From positions 43,674-107,673 of the forward strand of contig JAFDXO010000165.1 in assembly GCA_018267925.1 (NCBI GenBank): a stretch of DNA of 64,000 nucleotides. The letters run 5' to 3'. The position numbers and the translations under genes are program-made. The notes under the pieces are model-generated. The model searched no databases. It worked only from the letters and a program-made list of their open reading frames with translations, and had not been told where the DNA came from. This DNA is from Bacteroidota bacterium. Lineage in GTDB: Bacteria; Bacteroidota; Bacteroidia; Chitinophagales; Chitinophagaceae. Shown here in pieces: positions 18,110 through 27,884 of this stretch (positions within the stretch are counted from its first letter, which is position 1; the number at the start of each line of letters is the position of its first letter).

Positions 18110-21100
18110 ATGAATCACTATGACTGGCTATTGACAAGGTTAGATGCTTTTATTAGAAAGTATTATACCAACCAACTAATTCGTGGTAGCCTTATTCTCT
18201 TTATTTGTGTACTGGCGTATGTGTTGTTAGCAAGTGTTAGCGAGTATTTTCTCTATTTGCCCGTTTGGTTTAGGCTCACTCTTTTGTCCCTTTTTGTTTT
18301 ATTGGGCGGCGGAGCTCTTTTGGTGTGGATTATTTTCCCGCTTAGTAAAATGGCTAAGCTTGGTAAGGTAATTTCACACGAGCAAGCAGCAGAAATTGTT
18401 GGAAGGCATTTTCCCAATATTAGCGATAAATTACTCAATGTTTTACAACTTAAAAAGCAATCAGAGGAAGGGATTAGTAGAGAATTAATTGAAGCAAGTA
18501 TAGATCAAAAGTCAAAACAAATTGCGGTCATCCCGTTTGCTAAAGCAGTAGATTTTTCAGAAAACAAAAAATACTTACCGTATTTAATCCCCCTTGTTGC
18601 AATTGCTATATTGATTTTTGTCTTTTCACCCAGTATTTTTATTGATGCTTCAGAGCGACTGTTGCAACCTACTAAAGCATTTGAAAAACCAGCCCCATTT
18701 CAATTTATAATTCAATCAAAACCACTGCAAACGGTGCGTAACTCTGATTTTTTGTTGAAAGTACAAATGGTCGGAAATGTCATTCCTGAAGAAGTTGATG
18801 TTCAAGTGTTAGGAGAAAATTTAGCAACCCTTTCAAAAGGTAAAGGCATATTTGAGTACACATTCAAAAACGTAACAGAACCCATCATTTTCAAATTATA
18901 TGCAGCAGGCTTTTATTCTCAACAATATGTTTTAAGTGTTGTTCAAAAACCTATTCTAAAGGACTTTAAAATACAGATTGACTATCCTCCATATACCGGA
19001 AAGAAAGATGAAGTTCGAAATAGCATGGGCGATATGACCATTCCTGCGGGTACCGTTATTCGCTGGGGAATAGTTGCAGAACATACAGACCAAATGTTTA
19101 TCCGATTTGGAAACGAAAAACCACATCCCCTGAAGCAACACAATGGGTTGTTTCTGTATGAAACTCGATTCCTTCGAGATACGAACTATGCAATTATACT
19201 TCAAAATATAAACTCTGGTATTCGAGATGAATACAAGTATCACGTTCAGGTGGTACCGGATCAATATCCTGTTTTGCAAGTTCAAGAGTTTCGAGATACC
19301 GTTTCCGGAAAACAGATTTTGCTGAATGGAACTGCCGGCGATGACTATGGAATTATAAATGTTTCTTTTCATTACAGCATTGTTGATGATAAAAATCAAA
19401 CAATTTCAAACAAAACAATACCACTTCATATAGTTCCCGGGGCTGTAGCAACCTTTCAACATTATTTTGATATTGAAGCATTGCGATTAAAACCTGGACA
19501 GAAGCTCAATTATTTTTTAGAAGCTTGGGACAATGATGCCGTTAATGGAAGCAAAGCCAGCCGGAGCGAAGTGATGACCTACACCATGTTCTCATCATCC
19601 CAATTGGATTCAGCCATGAATGCAAACGCTCAGCAAATCAATTCGGGATTGAGTAATAGTGCGCAGCAAACAAAAAAAATGCAAGGTGAATTACGTGATA
19701 TGCAAACCAAAATGCTACAGAGTAATCAACTTGATTGGGAACAACAACAATCGCTTCAAAACCTTGCTGAACGCCAGCAACAAATGATGCAGCAATTAGA
19801 AAATACCAAAAAAAGATTTGAAGAACAAATAACGCAAAGCCAACAAAAACCATATAGCGATGAAGTAAAAGAAAAACAGGAAGACCTAAAAAAGCAAATG
19901 GACAACCTGATGAATAATGAACTGAAAGAGCAAATGAAAAAACTGCAAGAGTTAATGGCAAAACTCAATAAGGACAATGCTTTTCAGACAATGAAGCAAT
20001 TGGAGCAACAGAATAAACTCTTCAATATGGACATAGAAAGGATGAAAGACTTGATGAAGAGTTTGGAAATGCAGATGCGTATGGAGGATATGGCTAACAA
20101 AATGGAACAGTTAGCTAATAAACAATTGGAACTAAAAAAAGAAACGGACAATGCTAAACAAGACAACCAAGCATTGAGTAAAGAACAACAAGACCTTAAA
20201 AAAGAATTGGAAAACGCACTGGGAAAAGAGATGCAAGACATGAAGCAACTCAATAACCAAATGCAGCAAAAGCAGGATATGGGTGAGATGCAAGAAAATG
20301 CAGATGCCGCCCAACAAAATATGCAGCAGAGCCAGCAACAACTACAAAAAGGACAAAGCGGTAAAGCCAGTCAGTCGCAAGGAAAAGCAGCCCAAAACTT
20401 ACAACAAATGGCAGCTTCGTTAAGAGCAGCAGCAGGCGGAATGGACATGCAACAAATAGAAATGGACATTAGAGCTGTTAGACAAATACTCACTAATCTG
20501 GTACGTTTATCCTTTGATCAGGAAGCATTGATGAATAAGGTTCGCAACACGCCAACCACTTCACAGGTTTATTTGCTAAATCAACAAGAGCAAAACCGAC
20601 TGCGCAATAATGCTGAAATGATTCGTGATAGCTTGTTTGCCCTAAGTAAACGATTGTCGAAATTGGCTGCATCTGTCAATCAAGAAACTACAGAATTGGA
20701 AAGCAGTATGCAATATGCTAAAGAGTATCTGGAAGCTCGTAGAATAAGTGATGCACTAACCCGTCAGCAATATGTGATGACACGAACTAACAATTTAGCA
20801 TTGATGCTGAACGAAATGCTTTCCAACTTGATGTCTATGCAAAGCCAAGCTCAAAAGGAGGGTGAAAAAGCAGGGTCATGTCAAAAGCCCGGTGGAAAAA
20901 AGCCCGGTCAAAGCGTAGGACAGCAACTTGGCGATATCATCTCCAAACAAAAGCAATTAGGAAATGCCATGCAACAAATGCAAAATGCACAAAGTCAAAG
21001 AGCAGGACAGCAAGGCGATAAACAATCAAATAGTGGGCAAGGACAAAACGGCGAAAATGGAGATGCGGAGCAATTAGCTCGAATGGCAGCACAACAGGCA

Positions 21101-21496
21101 GCACTAAGAAGACAAATTCAAGATTTGCAAAGCCGGTTAAACAGCAAAGGATTGGGAGGAGCAAAAGAATTGCGTGAAGTGCAACAAAAAATGGACAAAA
21201 CAGAAACAGATCTTGTCAATCGCCGACTGACTAATGAATTGCTCATGCGCCAAAAAGAAATTCTTACTCGTTTACTTGAAACTGAAAAGGCAATCAGAGA
21301 ACAAGAACAAGACGATAAACGCTCATCCAAAAACCCACAAGATATTGCTCGACCCGTTCCACCGGAATTAGAAAAGTTGATGAAAGATCGTCAAATTCAA
21401 ATGGAGTTTTACAAAACAGCACCGGCTCAACTAAAACCTTATTATCGAGAAATGGTAGATCAGTATTACAAAATGATTGGCACCGGAAATCAATAA
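18110..21496 (+). CDS. Large DUF4175-family membrane protein with long coiled coil
   Basis: A 1128-aa protein. Two membrane segments lie near the N-terminus (about residues 26-48 and 52-76), and a third at about 160-180 follows a conserved block with ISHEQAAEIVGRHFPNISDK. Residues 190-500 look like a beta-rich periplasmic region (FKIQIDYPPYTGKKDEVRN, LLNGTAGDDYGIINVSFHY). From about 500 to the end the sequence is extremely rich in Gln, Met, Lys and Asn and should form long coiled coils. This is the DUF4175 arrangement common in Bacteroidota, of unknown function. A role as an envelope-spanning scaffold is only a guess. It stands alone, not in a MoxR/Bat-type cluster. Confidence 0.88.
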   Translation: MNHYDWLLTRLDAFIRKYYTNQLIRGSLILFICVLAYVLLASVSEYFLYLPVWFRLTLLSLFVLLGGGALLVWIIFPLSKMAKLGKVISHEQAAEIVGRHFPNISDKLLNVLQLKKQSEEGISRELIEASIDQKSKQIAVIPFAKAVDFSENKKYLPYLIPLVAIAILIFVFSPSIFIDASERLLQPTKAFEKPAPFQFIIQSKPLQTVRNSDFLLKVQMVGNVIPEEVDVQVLGENLATLSKGKGIFEYTFKNVTEPIIFKLYAAGFYSQQYVLSVVQKPILKDFKIQIDYPPYTGKKDEVRNSMGDMTIPAGTVIRWGIVAEHTDQMFIRFGNEKPHPLKQHNGLFLYETRFLRDTNYAIILQNINSGIRDEYKYHVQVVPDQYPVLQVQEFRDTVSGKQILLNGTAGDDYGIINVSFHYSIVDDKNQTISNKTIPLHIVPGAVATFQHYFDIEALRLKPGQKLNYFLEAWDNDAVNGSKASRSEVMTYTMFSSSQLDSAMNANAQQINSGLSNSAQQTKKMQGELRDMQTKMLQSNQLDWEQQQSLQNLAERQQQMMQQLENTKKRFEEQITQSQQKPYSDEVKEKQEDLKKQMDNLMNNELKEQMKKLQELMAKLNKDNAFQTMKQLEQQNKLFNMDIERMKDLMKSLEMQMRMEDMANKMEQLANKQLELKKETDNAKQDNQALSKEQQDLKKELENALGKEMQDMKQLNNQMQQKQDMGEMQENADAAQQNMQQSQQQLQKGQSGKASQSQGKAAQNLQQMAASLRAAAGGMDMQQIEMDIRAVRQILTNLVRLSFDQEALMNKVRNTPTTSQVYLLNQQEQNRLRNNAEMIRDSLFALSKRLSKLAASVNQETTELESSMQYAKEYLEARRISDALTRQQYVMTRTNNLALMLNEMLSNLMSMQSQAQKEGEKAGSCQKPGGKKPGQSVGQQLGDIISKQKQLGNAMQQMQNAQSQRAGQQGDKQSNSGQGQNGENGDAEQLARMAAQQAALRRQIQDLQSRLNSKGLGGAKELREVQQKMDKTETDLVNRRLTNELLMRQKEILTRLLETEKAIREQEQDDKRSSKNPQDIARPVPPELEKLMKDRQIQMEFYKTAPAQLKPYYREMVDQYYKMIGTGNQ

Positions 21497-21686
21497 TCTA
21501 TTTTCCTCTATACACAAACTTTTATCCTGTACTAATTGATTTTTTTTTATTGAAATGCAGTTAAGGTTGTGGTATTTGTTTTTTAGTATTTAAAATCGCT
21601 TATTCAAATAAAATTTCTACCTTTCAAAATATTACCAACGAGATTCTCAAGCAGGCTGTCTTTGGGAAAGACGATAATGTCTAAAT

Positions 21687-23852
21687 ATGATTATGCACAA
21701 GCGGATACTTACTATTTTTTTTACGTTGTTCTTCAGTTTTATTTACACTTTCAATAGTAATGGACAAGTAACTATTACCGGACAACGATCGGCTCAACAA
21801 CTCGTGAATAGGCTTGTTGGCTATAATGTAACGGTATTAAATCCGAAACTTCGTTGTGCATCAAAACATAACGGCGAGTTTACGACCATTTCATCTAATC
21901 TTGGATTGCCAGGCGGCATAATTTTAGCAACGGGTACTGCAACGACCTTAGCCGGATCAACGGGTACAGTAGGGCAAGATTCAACATCAGGTGGCGATAC
22001 ATCCCTTAGTGCACTAATTGGCGGAACCCCAACTAATGATGCCTGTATTCTTGAATTTGATTTCGTCCCCGATATTGATACAGCTTCTCTTTTGAAGTTT
22101 GATTATGTATTTGGATCAGAAGAGTACCCGGGATATACATGCTCTAATTTTAATGATGTATTCGGTTTTTTAATATCCGGTCCGGGATACAATCCAGCAG
22201 TTAACATTGCATTAGTTCCCGGAACCAATATTCCGGTAGCAATCAATAGTGTGAATAGTGGAGTTGCCAGTGGCGGTTATTCTCTTTCCACTTGCCAAGC
22301 TATGGGGCCAGGTTCTCCATTTCCGGCCTATTTTGTCAATAATCAGGTTGCATCACCAAAGACTATTGTTTTGCCCGGTTTTACTACTGTACTTCAGGCA
22401 TCAGCATTGGTTTATCCCTGTGATACATATCACATGAAATTGGGTGTTGCAAATGCAAGCGATCATGCTCTTCAATCTGCAGTTTTCTTAAAAGAAAATA
22501 GTTTCTCAGTTGACACCGTAAAACTAAATTTAAGCGGTATTATTAAATCTCATGATGGCTATCTTGTTCGGGGATGTACATCGGGTGCATTAGAAGCCAG
22601 TAGAAGCCAAGCATCAGCCCATAAGAAAAAGATTTGCTTGTCCTTTGGCGGAACCGTTGTGAATGGGGTTGATTATACCTTTTTAGCAGACTCTATTGTA
22701 ATTCCACCAAGCGCAACCACAGCCTCTATTTCTATTAATCCTTTACCTTCAACGGCTTTTCGCCCGGGGTGGGATACCTTGATTATTCGAAGGCTAAATT
22801 GTTGTACCAAACAACCGGTTGATAGTATTGCGATAAAAATTCGAGATTCATTGAAAATGGAACTGCTTAGTATTGATACGTCAATGTGTGGCAGTAGTGC
22901 AATGATTCCACTACATGCCACCGGAGATTCTGCATTCCAATACCTTTGGACTCCTTCTGCATTAGTAAGTAATCCTACTGACACACAAACAATAGCAACA
23001 ATTACAGGCCCCACAACATTTACCATAACTGCAAGCTATAAGACCTGCCCTTCGGTTTCCCATTCTTTTACGGCAGTTATTGAACCTAACCCGAATGTAT
23101 CTATTCTTCCTCATGACACCTCTTTCTGTCTTGCAGATCCTTATCCGATTTATGCAACTGTTGAACCAAGCTCCTTTACTCAATATCACTATCAATGGTC
23201 GCCTACAAGCTCCTTAGATAATCCAAACTCGGCAACACCATTTTTTTACACCAAATTGCCAGGAATCTACAAATACATTCTAACAGTGAATACGCCATTA
23301 GGATGCACCGGTTCTGATAGTGTAACCATTGAAACCAGACCTGAACCTAAGTTGGTAAACGTGACTGGAAACTTTATAGCTAAATATGGTGATGTAGTGC
23401 AACTTCACGCCGAAGGTGCTACTTTTTATACATGGACACCCAGTCGCTTACTGGATTATCCAATTGAAGCAAACCCTAAAGCAACTGCCTTAGATTCCGT
23501 TACCTTTCAGGTGATTGGCACGGATCAGTATGGTTGTCGGGATACAGCTTATGTCCACATGGATATTGACTACCACATGTACGAATTTATTCCTAACGCA
23601 TTTACACCTAATGGTGATGGACACAATGACGTATTCAGTGTGCGACACATGAAATTTCAAAGATTGATTGAGTTTAGAATCTTTAATCGTTGGGGTGAAG
23701 AAGTATATAGTAGCACGGACATGAACAACGGTTGGGATGGCACTTTTAAAGGTGTCCCACAAGAAGCAGGAGTATATCATTATCTTATTCGCATTACAAC
23801 TCCCGATGGCGGACAGCGGATGTATAAAGGTGATGTAACTTTAGTTCGATAG
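21687..23852 (+). CDS. Choice-of-anchor L protein with T9SS type-B sorting domain
   Basis: A 721-aa secreted protein with a signal peptide (about residues 1-26, ending SNGQ). Residues about 30-260 are a choice-of-anchor L domain: LNPKLRCASKHNGEFTT, GLPGGIILATGTATTLAG, and the hallmark FDYVFGSEEYPGYTC followed by NDVFGFLISGPG. Ig/PKD-like stretches with WTPSALVSNPTDTQT and WSPTSSLDNPN follow. The C-terminal 90 residues (FIPNAFTPNGDGHND, FNRWGEEVYSS, NGWDGTFKG) are a type-B T9SS sorting domain. ATG 21687 and ATG 21693 are both possible. Probably cell-surface or extracellular; ligand unknown. Confidence 0.92.
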   Translation: MIMHKRILTIFFTLFFSFIYTFNSNGQVTITGQRSAQQLVNRLVGYNVTVLNPKLRCASKHNGEFTTISSNLGLPGGIILATGTATTLAGSTGTVGQDSTSGGDTSLSALIGGTPTNDACILEFDFVPDIDTASLLKFDYVFGSEEYPGYTCSNFNDVFGFLISGPGYNPAVNIALVPGTNIPVAINSVNSGVASGGYSLSTCQAMGPGSPFPAYFVNNQVASPKTIVLPGFTTVLQASALVYPCDTYHMKLGVANASDHALQSAVFLKENSFSVDTVKLNLSGIIKSHDGYLVRGCTSGALEASRSQASAHKKKICLSFGGTVVNGVDYTFLADSIVIPPSATTASISINPLPSTAFRPGWDTLIIRRLNCCTKQPVDSIAIKIRDSLKMELLSIDTSMCGSSAMIPLHATGDSAFQYLWTPSALVSNPTDTQTIATITGPTTFTITASYKTCPSVSHSFTAVIEPNPNVSILPHDTSFCLADPYPIYATVEPSSFTQYHYQWSPTSSLDNPNSATPFFYTKLPGIYKYILTVNTPLGCTGSDSVTIETRPEPKLVNVTGNFIAKYGDVVQLHAEGATFYTWTPSRLLDYPIEANPKATALDSVTFQVIGTDQYGCRDTAYVHMDIDYHMYEFIPNAFTPNGDGHNDVFSVRHMKFQRLIEFRIFNRWGEEVYSSTDMNNGWDGTFKGVPQEAGVYHYLIRITTPDGGQRMYKGDVTLVR

Positions 23853-23878
23853 ACTTTTTTTTAAAAATCAATTGAAAG

Positions 23879-23916
23879 CGCAGATACATGAAATTGTAGC
23901 TGCGTTTTCCTTTTTT
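23879..23916 (+). terminator. Probable intrinsic terminator after the choice-of-anchor L gene
   Basis: CGCAGATAC / GTAGCTGCG form a 9-position stem with one A-G mismatch and an 8-nt loop, followed by TTTTCC and six T. Confidence 0.65.
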
Positions 23917-23925
23917 GAAACAAGG

Positions 23926-23933
23926 TATATTTG
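23926..23933 (+). promoter_or_regulatory. -7 box of the HMG-CoA lyase gene
   Basis: TATATTTG matches TAnnTTTG and ends 17 nt before ATG 23951. It lies inside the longer open frame, supporting the shorter start. Confidence 0.55.
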
Positions 23934-23950
23934 CAACTTATAAAATCACG

Positions 23951-24808
23951 ATGAATAGCGCACTTACTTTTGTCGAATGTCCTCGAGATGCCATGCAAGG
24001 ATGGCATCATTTCATACCTACCGAAAAAAAAGTAAACTATTTGAATGCCTTACTGCGCGTGGGTTTTGATGTGCTTGACTTTGGATCATTTGTGTCTCCA
24101 AAAGCTATTCCACAATTAGCAGATACGAAAGAGGTCATTCCACAACTTAATTTATCCGACTCAACTTCAAAGTTGCTATCTATTGTAGCTAATGTGCGTG
24201 GAGCAGAAGATGCCGTTGCTTTTGATGAAATTCAATATCTCGGTTTCCCTTTTTCCATTTCCGAAACTTTTCAACTTCGCAACACGAACAAGACTATCAT
24301 GGAGTCATTGAAAGAAGTTGAGAAAATTCAAAACCTATGTATAAAGCATAGAAAAGAATTGGTCGTTTATATCTCAATGGGCTTTGGAAACCCTTATGGC
24401 GATCCGTATAATGCTGCTGTAGCTATTGATTGGGTGGGCAAATTAGCCGGCTTAGAAATCAAGACTTTAGCTATGTCTGATACTGTTGGTGTTGCCACAC
24501 CAGAAATTATTGCCTATTTATTTAGCAACTTGATTCCGGAATTTTCACAGCTAACTATTGGTGCCCATTTTCATTCTGCACCCAATACATGGAGGGAAAA
24601 AGTTGAATCAGCTTATGCAAACGGATGCACACGATTTGATAGTGCACTAAAAGGTATTGGCGGTTGTCCAATGGCAGAAGATAACTTAGTTGGAAATATT
24701 GCAACCGAAAATCTGATCAATTGGTGTGCAGAAAATAAGATTATACATCAATTAAACGAAGCAGAATTTGGAAAGGCAATGCTTTTAGCCTCTGAAATAT
24801 TTTTTTGA
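23951..24808 (+). CDS. Hydroxymethylglutaryl-CoA lyase
   Basis: A 285-aa TIM-barrel enzyme of the DRE-metallolyase group, splitting HMG-CoA into acetoacetate and acetyl-CoA in leucine breakdown. Visible are [11 protein letters not shown] (the catalytic Arg block), [19 protein letters not shown], the metal-binding GAHFHSAP and the active-site Cys loop [18 protein letters not shown]. The start at 23951 is chosen because the promoter box lies just upstream and the 12 residues before it are not conserved. panB follows 34 nt downstream. The first motif differs slightly from the classical EVGPRDGLQ, as in other Bacteroidota members. Confidence 0.92.
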   Translation: MNSALTFVECPRDAMQGWHHFIPTEKKVNYLNALLRVGFDVLDFGSFVSPKAIPQLADTKEVIPQLNLSDSTSKLLSIVANVRGAEDAVAFDEIQYLGFPFSISETFQLRNTNKTIMESLKEVEKIQNLCIKHRKELVVYISMGFGNPYGDPYNAAVAIDWVGKLAGLEIKTLAMSDTVGVATPEIIAYLFSNLIPEFSQLTIGAHFHSAPNTWREKVESAYANGCTRFDSALKGIGGCPMAEDNLVGNIATENLINWCAENKIIHQLNEAEFGKAMLLASEIFF

Positions 24809-24842
24809 TTTTTTTAGTTCACATTTAGCTCAAGAAACCATC

Positions 24843-25658
24843 ATGTCTATTCATAAAGAAGTAAAACGAGTAACGGCTCACACTTTGCAGTGGATGAAGC
24901 AGCACGGCGAAAAAATTAGTATGCTAACAGCTTACGATTACTCAATGGCAGGTATTTTCGATGATGCCAATATTGACGTATTGCTTGTAGGTGATTCAGC
25001 TTCAAATGTCATGGCTGGAAATGAAACTACCTTACCTATTACTTTAGATCAAATGATCTATCATGCCTCTTCTGTTATTCGTGCTATTAGTCGTTGTATG
25101 GTCGTAGTTGATTTACCCTTCGGCAGCTATCAGGGTAATAGCAAAGAAGCTCTAAACTCGGCTATTCGAATTATGAAAGAAACCGGAGCTCATGCTATTA
25201 AATTAGAAGGTGGAGAAGAAGTGTTGGAATCTATCAAACGCATTATCAGTGCCGGTGTTCCTGTAATGGGGCATTTGGGATTAACACCCCAATCTATCAA
25301 CAAATTTGGCACTTATTCTGTTCGTGCAAAAGAAGAAGCAGAAGCTGCCGCATTAATCAAGAATGCCCATTTGTTAGAAGAAGCAGGTTGCTTTTCTCTT
25401 GTGTTAGAAAAAATTCCGGCAACATTAGGAAAACAAGTAGCGGAAGAACTTAAAATTCCGGTTATAGGAATTGGTGCAGGTATGCACGTGGACGGTCAAG
25501 TGTTGGTTATGCACGATATGCTTGGAATCACAAAAGATTTTTCACCTCGTTTTTTACGTCGCTATTTGAATCTTTATGAGCAAATTAAAGAAGCTACCGA
25601 GCATTACATTGCTGATGTAAAAGCAAAAGAATTTCCTAATGAACAAGAACAATATTAA
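24843..25658 (+). CDS. panB: 3-methyl-2-oxobutanoate hydroxymethyltransferase
   Basis: A 271-aa TIM-barrel enzyme that makes ketopantoate from 2-oxoisovalerate and methylene-tetrahydrofolate, the first committed step of pantothenate and CoA synthesis. Diagnostic blocks are [70 protein letters not shown], the catalytic Glu in SLVLEKIP and PVIGIGAG. It follows HMG-CoA lyase by 34 nt; both touch branched-chain 2-oxoacid metabolism, so a shared transcript is reasonable. panC and panD are not in this window. Confidence 0.97.
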   Translation: MSIHKEVKRVTAHTLQWMKQHGEKISMLTAYDYSMAGIFDDANIDVLLVGDSASNVMAGNETTLPITLDQMIYHASSVIRAISRCMVVVDLPFGSYQGNSKEALNSAIRIMKETGAHAIKLEGGEEVLESIKRIISAGVPVMGHLGLTPQSINKFGTYSVRAKEEAEAAALIKNAHLLEEAGCFSLVLEKIPATLGKQVAEELKIPVIGIGAGMHVDGQVLVMHDMLGITKDFSPRFLRRYLNLYEQIKEATEHYIADVKAKEFPNEQEQY

Positions 25659-25723
25659 GCGCACAGGCAAATTGTTTTGAGGTGGTTTGCCCGATTTATT
25701 CTACCGTCTTTGAGAAAGGAATT

Positions 25724-26395
25724 ATGATCAATGAATTAGTATGGAGACAATTGAAATCCCAATTGGATGCCAAAGGAGTTACTTTGGTAGCTGTTTCGAA
25801 AACAAAACCTGTTGCCGATATTCAAGCTTTATACAATCTCGGACAGCGAGATTTTGGCGAAAATTATGTGCAGGAATTAGTAGAAAAACAGGCACAATTA
25901 CCCAATGATATACGTTGGCATTTTATTGGACATCTTCAAAGCAATAAGGTTAAACAGATTGCTCCATTCGTTCAAATGATACATGCAGTTGATAGTTTTA
26001 AACTACTGACAGAAATCAACAAGCAAGCTGTTAAAAATGGTCGAACCATTGATGTGTTGCTACAAATGCACATTGCAGATGAAGAAACTAAATTCGGAAT
26101 GAGCGTGACAGAAATGTTTGACTTCATGGACTATTACCGAGCACAAAAAGATGATTTAAAACAGGTGGAAATAAGAGGGCTAATGGGAATGGCCAGTTTT
26201 ACTAATGATGAATCCAAAGTTGAACAAGAATTTTTACAATTGTACAATCGCTTCTTGGTTATGCAACGCACCGATTTTATAGGCAAAAACACATTTGATA
26301 TTTGCTCGATGGGGATGAGTGCGGATTATGCTATTGCCATTCATTGTGGTAGCACAATGGTGCGAATTGGCAGTGCTTTATTTGGTACTCGATAA
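25724..26395 (+). CDS. YggS-family pyridoxal phosphate homeostasis protein
   Basis: A 223-aa cytoplasmic PLP-binding protein with a single alanine-racemase-like barrel. PLP Lys is in LVAVSKTKPV; further blocks are DFGENYVQELVEK, IRWHFIGHLQSNKVK, KFGMSVTEM and the phosphate-binding end GMSADYAIAIHCGSTMVRIG. The family buffers free PLP and affects amino-acid balance; it has no known enzymatic activity. ATG 25724 is chosen, preceded by a purine-rich GAAAGGA at 25714-25720. An upstream GTG at 25682 would add 14 residues not seen in the family. Confidence 0.94.
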   Translation: MINELVWRQLKSQLDAKGVTLVAVSKTKPVADIQALYNLGQRDFGENYVQELVEKQAQLPNDIRWHFIGHLQSNKVKQIAPFVQMIHAVDSFKLLTEINKQAVKNGRTIDVLLQMHIADEETKFGMSVTEMFDFMDYYRAQKDDLKQVEIRGLMGMASFTNDESKVEQEFLQLYNRFLVMQRTDFIGKNTFDICSMGMSADYAIAIHCGSTMVRIGSALFGTR

Positions 26396-26435
26396 ATCGT
26401 TTTTAATGAACCGGTGCTTTTAAAAATATCTCCCA

Positions 26436-26768
26436 ATGCCATTCTTATTTTCATACGGCACTTTACAGAATGAACAAGTGCAAATTGAAACCTTTGGAAG
26501 GATTCTCAAGGGCGTGGAAGATGCTTTGCCCTGCTATTCCTTACACTTTATTGAAATTAAAGACACGGAAGTATTAAGAAAAAGCAACCAAAAATATCAT
26601 CCGATTATTGAGTTTACAAACGATGCAAACGATCTTGTCCAAGGAAAATTGTTTGAGGTATCAGATGGTGAAATACAAAAAGCTGATAGCTATGAAGTGG
26701 ACGACTATAAACGAATTGAAGTAGTTTTTAGGTCTGGAAAGAGAGGATTTGTGTATGTTGGAAAATGA
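26436..26768 (+). CDS. Gamma-glutamylcyclotransferase-like (AIG2-type) protein
   Basis: A 110-aa protein that begins FLFSYGTLQNEQVQIETFG, the substrate-binding YGTL loop of the GGCT/AIG2 fold. It contains VQGKLFEVSDGEIQKADSYE, where the Glu in the last block is the expected catalytic acid. Usual length for this family. The substrate (gamma-glutamylamine, glutathione fragments or other) cannot be told. It starts 40 nt after the yggS-like gene and may share its transcript. Confidence 0.85.
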   Translation: MPFLFSYGTLQNEQVQIETFGRILKGVEDALPCYSLHFIEIKDTEVLRKSNQKYHPIIEFTNDANDLVQGKLFEVSDGEIQKADSYEVDDYKRIEVVFRSGKRGFVYVGK

Positions 26769-27080
26769 TAATACACATAAGGAATAGAAGTTTCATCATT
26801 CAAAATTTAATATTCAATATAACCTCTTTATTCATCGGAATCTCCAAATAACGTTGATTAAACGTGTTGCATAAAGTTCTTGAACTTATTGTGAGATGTA
26901 GCTTGTCTAAAAAATATTAAATAACAAAATTGGTAAGCCACCTAGCGCATCACCGCGCACAGGTATTTTGTGCTGATGCGCTGGGCAGGCTTAAAAGTTA
27001 ATAGCATCAAAGTCCATTTACTGAATGATAATGTCCTTTTAGGATGTCATCAATATTTTGATTGAATACATGAATGTTTT
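26769..27080. other. Gene-free region between convergent genes, holds one long hairpin
   Basis: No protein-coding frame of note in 312 nt. The only clear structure is the 58-nt imperfect palindrome at 26935-26992. The rest is AT-rich. Confidence 0.6.
26935..26992. other. 58-nt three-tier hairpin between convergent genes
   Basis: AAGCC pairs with GGCTT (outer, 5 bp), AGCGCATCA with TGATGCGCT (middle, 9 bp perfect) and GCACA with TGTGC (inner, 5 bp) around a 7-nt loop. GC-rich against an AT-rich background. No clear T tract on either side, so it is not a typical terminator. It may be a bidirectional transcription stop, a REP-like element or part of a small RNA. Confidence 0.55.
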
Positions 27081-27629
27081 CTATTGCTGAGTGGCTGTGT
27101 AGATTACATCCGTATAATAGATTCCGGCAGCATAGCCAAAACCCGGAGTTGCTTTATACTTTATTTGAAAAATTTGATTTCCGCCTGAATTGGCATTGGT
27201 AATTAGGGATTGCGAAGTAGTCTTTACATCTCCAAAATCGCTGTATGCCCCATTTATTGTTCCACCGGTTTGATTGTTCACTACTTTTAAATCTAAGACA
27301 TCTGCAACCGTCATAGAAGTTGCAACCGGCCAAAATCCGAACCAGTTTGTATAAAACTTAGATGATGAAGATTTTACTGAAACATTGAAGTTTTTGTTGG
27401 AGCGAACTCGCAATTCTTGCATAGGCGACTCTACTCCATTAGCCAGATCATTGGTAGTGGCAAAGGCTAATGTCAACGTGTTTCCGTTTGAACTGTTGTT
27501 ATTGGTAAACTGAATTTCAAGCACATTGTTTAATCCTAATTGTGCATTAGTTACAGCAACTCCGCTTGTGTTTTGTGCATAAGCTCCGGTGGCGCAACAG
27601 AAAGAGAAAAGTAATAGTAGGCGTTTCAT
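27081..27629 (-). CDS. Secreted beta-rich protein of unknown function
   Basis: A 182-aa protein with a signal peptide (about residues 1-18, cut after AYA). The mature part is Asn/Thr/Ser-rich with alternating strand pattern: AQLGLNNVLEIQF, LAFATTNDLANGVESPMQEL, RVRSNKNFNVSVK, and a C-terminus ending GIYYTDVIYTATQQ. I recall similar short proteins in other Bacteroidota with the same 'NGVES...L.VRSNK.F.V' core and 'Y..D.VYTATQ' end; they look like pilin- or WxL-like beta sandwiches. Function unknown. A one-mismatch -7 box (CATTTTTG) lies about 30 nt upstream. Confidence 0.7.
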   Translation of the reverse strand: MKRLLLLFSFCCATGAYAQNTSGVAVTNAQLGLNNVLEIQFTNNNSSNGNTLTLAFATTNDLANGVESPMQELRVRSNKNFNVSVKSSSSKFYTNWFGFWPVATSMTVADVLDLKVVNNQTGGTINGAYSDFGDVKTTSQSLITNANSGGNQIFQIKYKATPGFGYAAGIYYTDVIYTATQQ

Positions 27630-27884
27630 GATATTCGTGTTTTGTTTTGATGATGCAAAAATGAGAACGGGAACAATTCTCTACAAGAAATCAGCCTACG
27701 TTAACGACTAATTTGCATTTATTAAAAAGACATAAAACAGTTTAGTAGCGTAATAAACACTCTAAAGTCGCCATTAGAGGGCGAATATTTTAAATGATTT
27801 TTGCCCTGAAAAAGATCCGTACTTGTTAGTTGAAAGTCAATATAGGCAAGGCTTTTCATAGCTAATGGATCGGTAATGTAAATG

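Noticed and set aside
19638..20341. Leftward hydrophobic open frames inside the DUF4175 gene
   Set aside because: They are the antisense of the Gln/Lys/Asn-rich coiled coil (CAA, AAA and AAC read as TTG, TTT and GTT) and no features support them.
25665..25692. GGCAAA...TTTGCC inverted repeat between panB and the yggS-like gene
   Set aside because: It is a 6-bp stem with a loop of more than ten nt and no T run; it may be chance.
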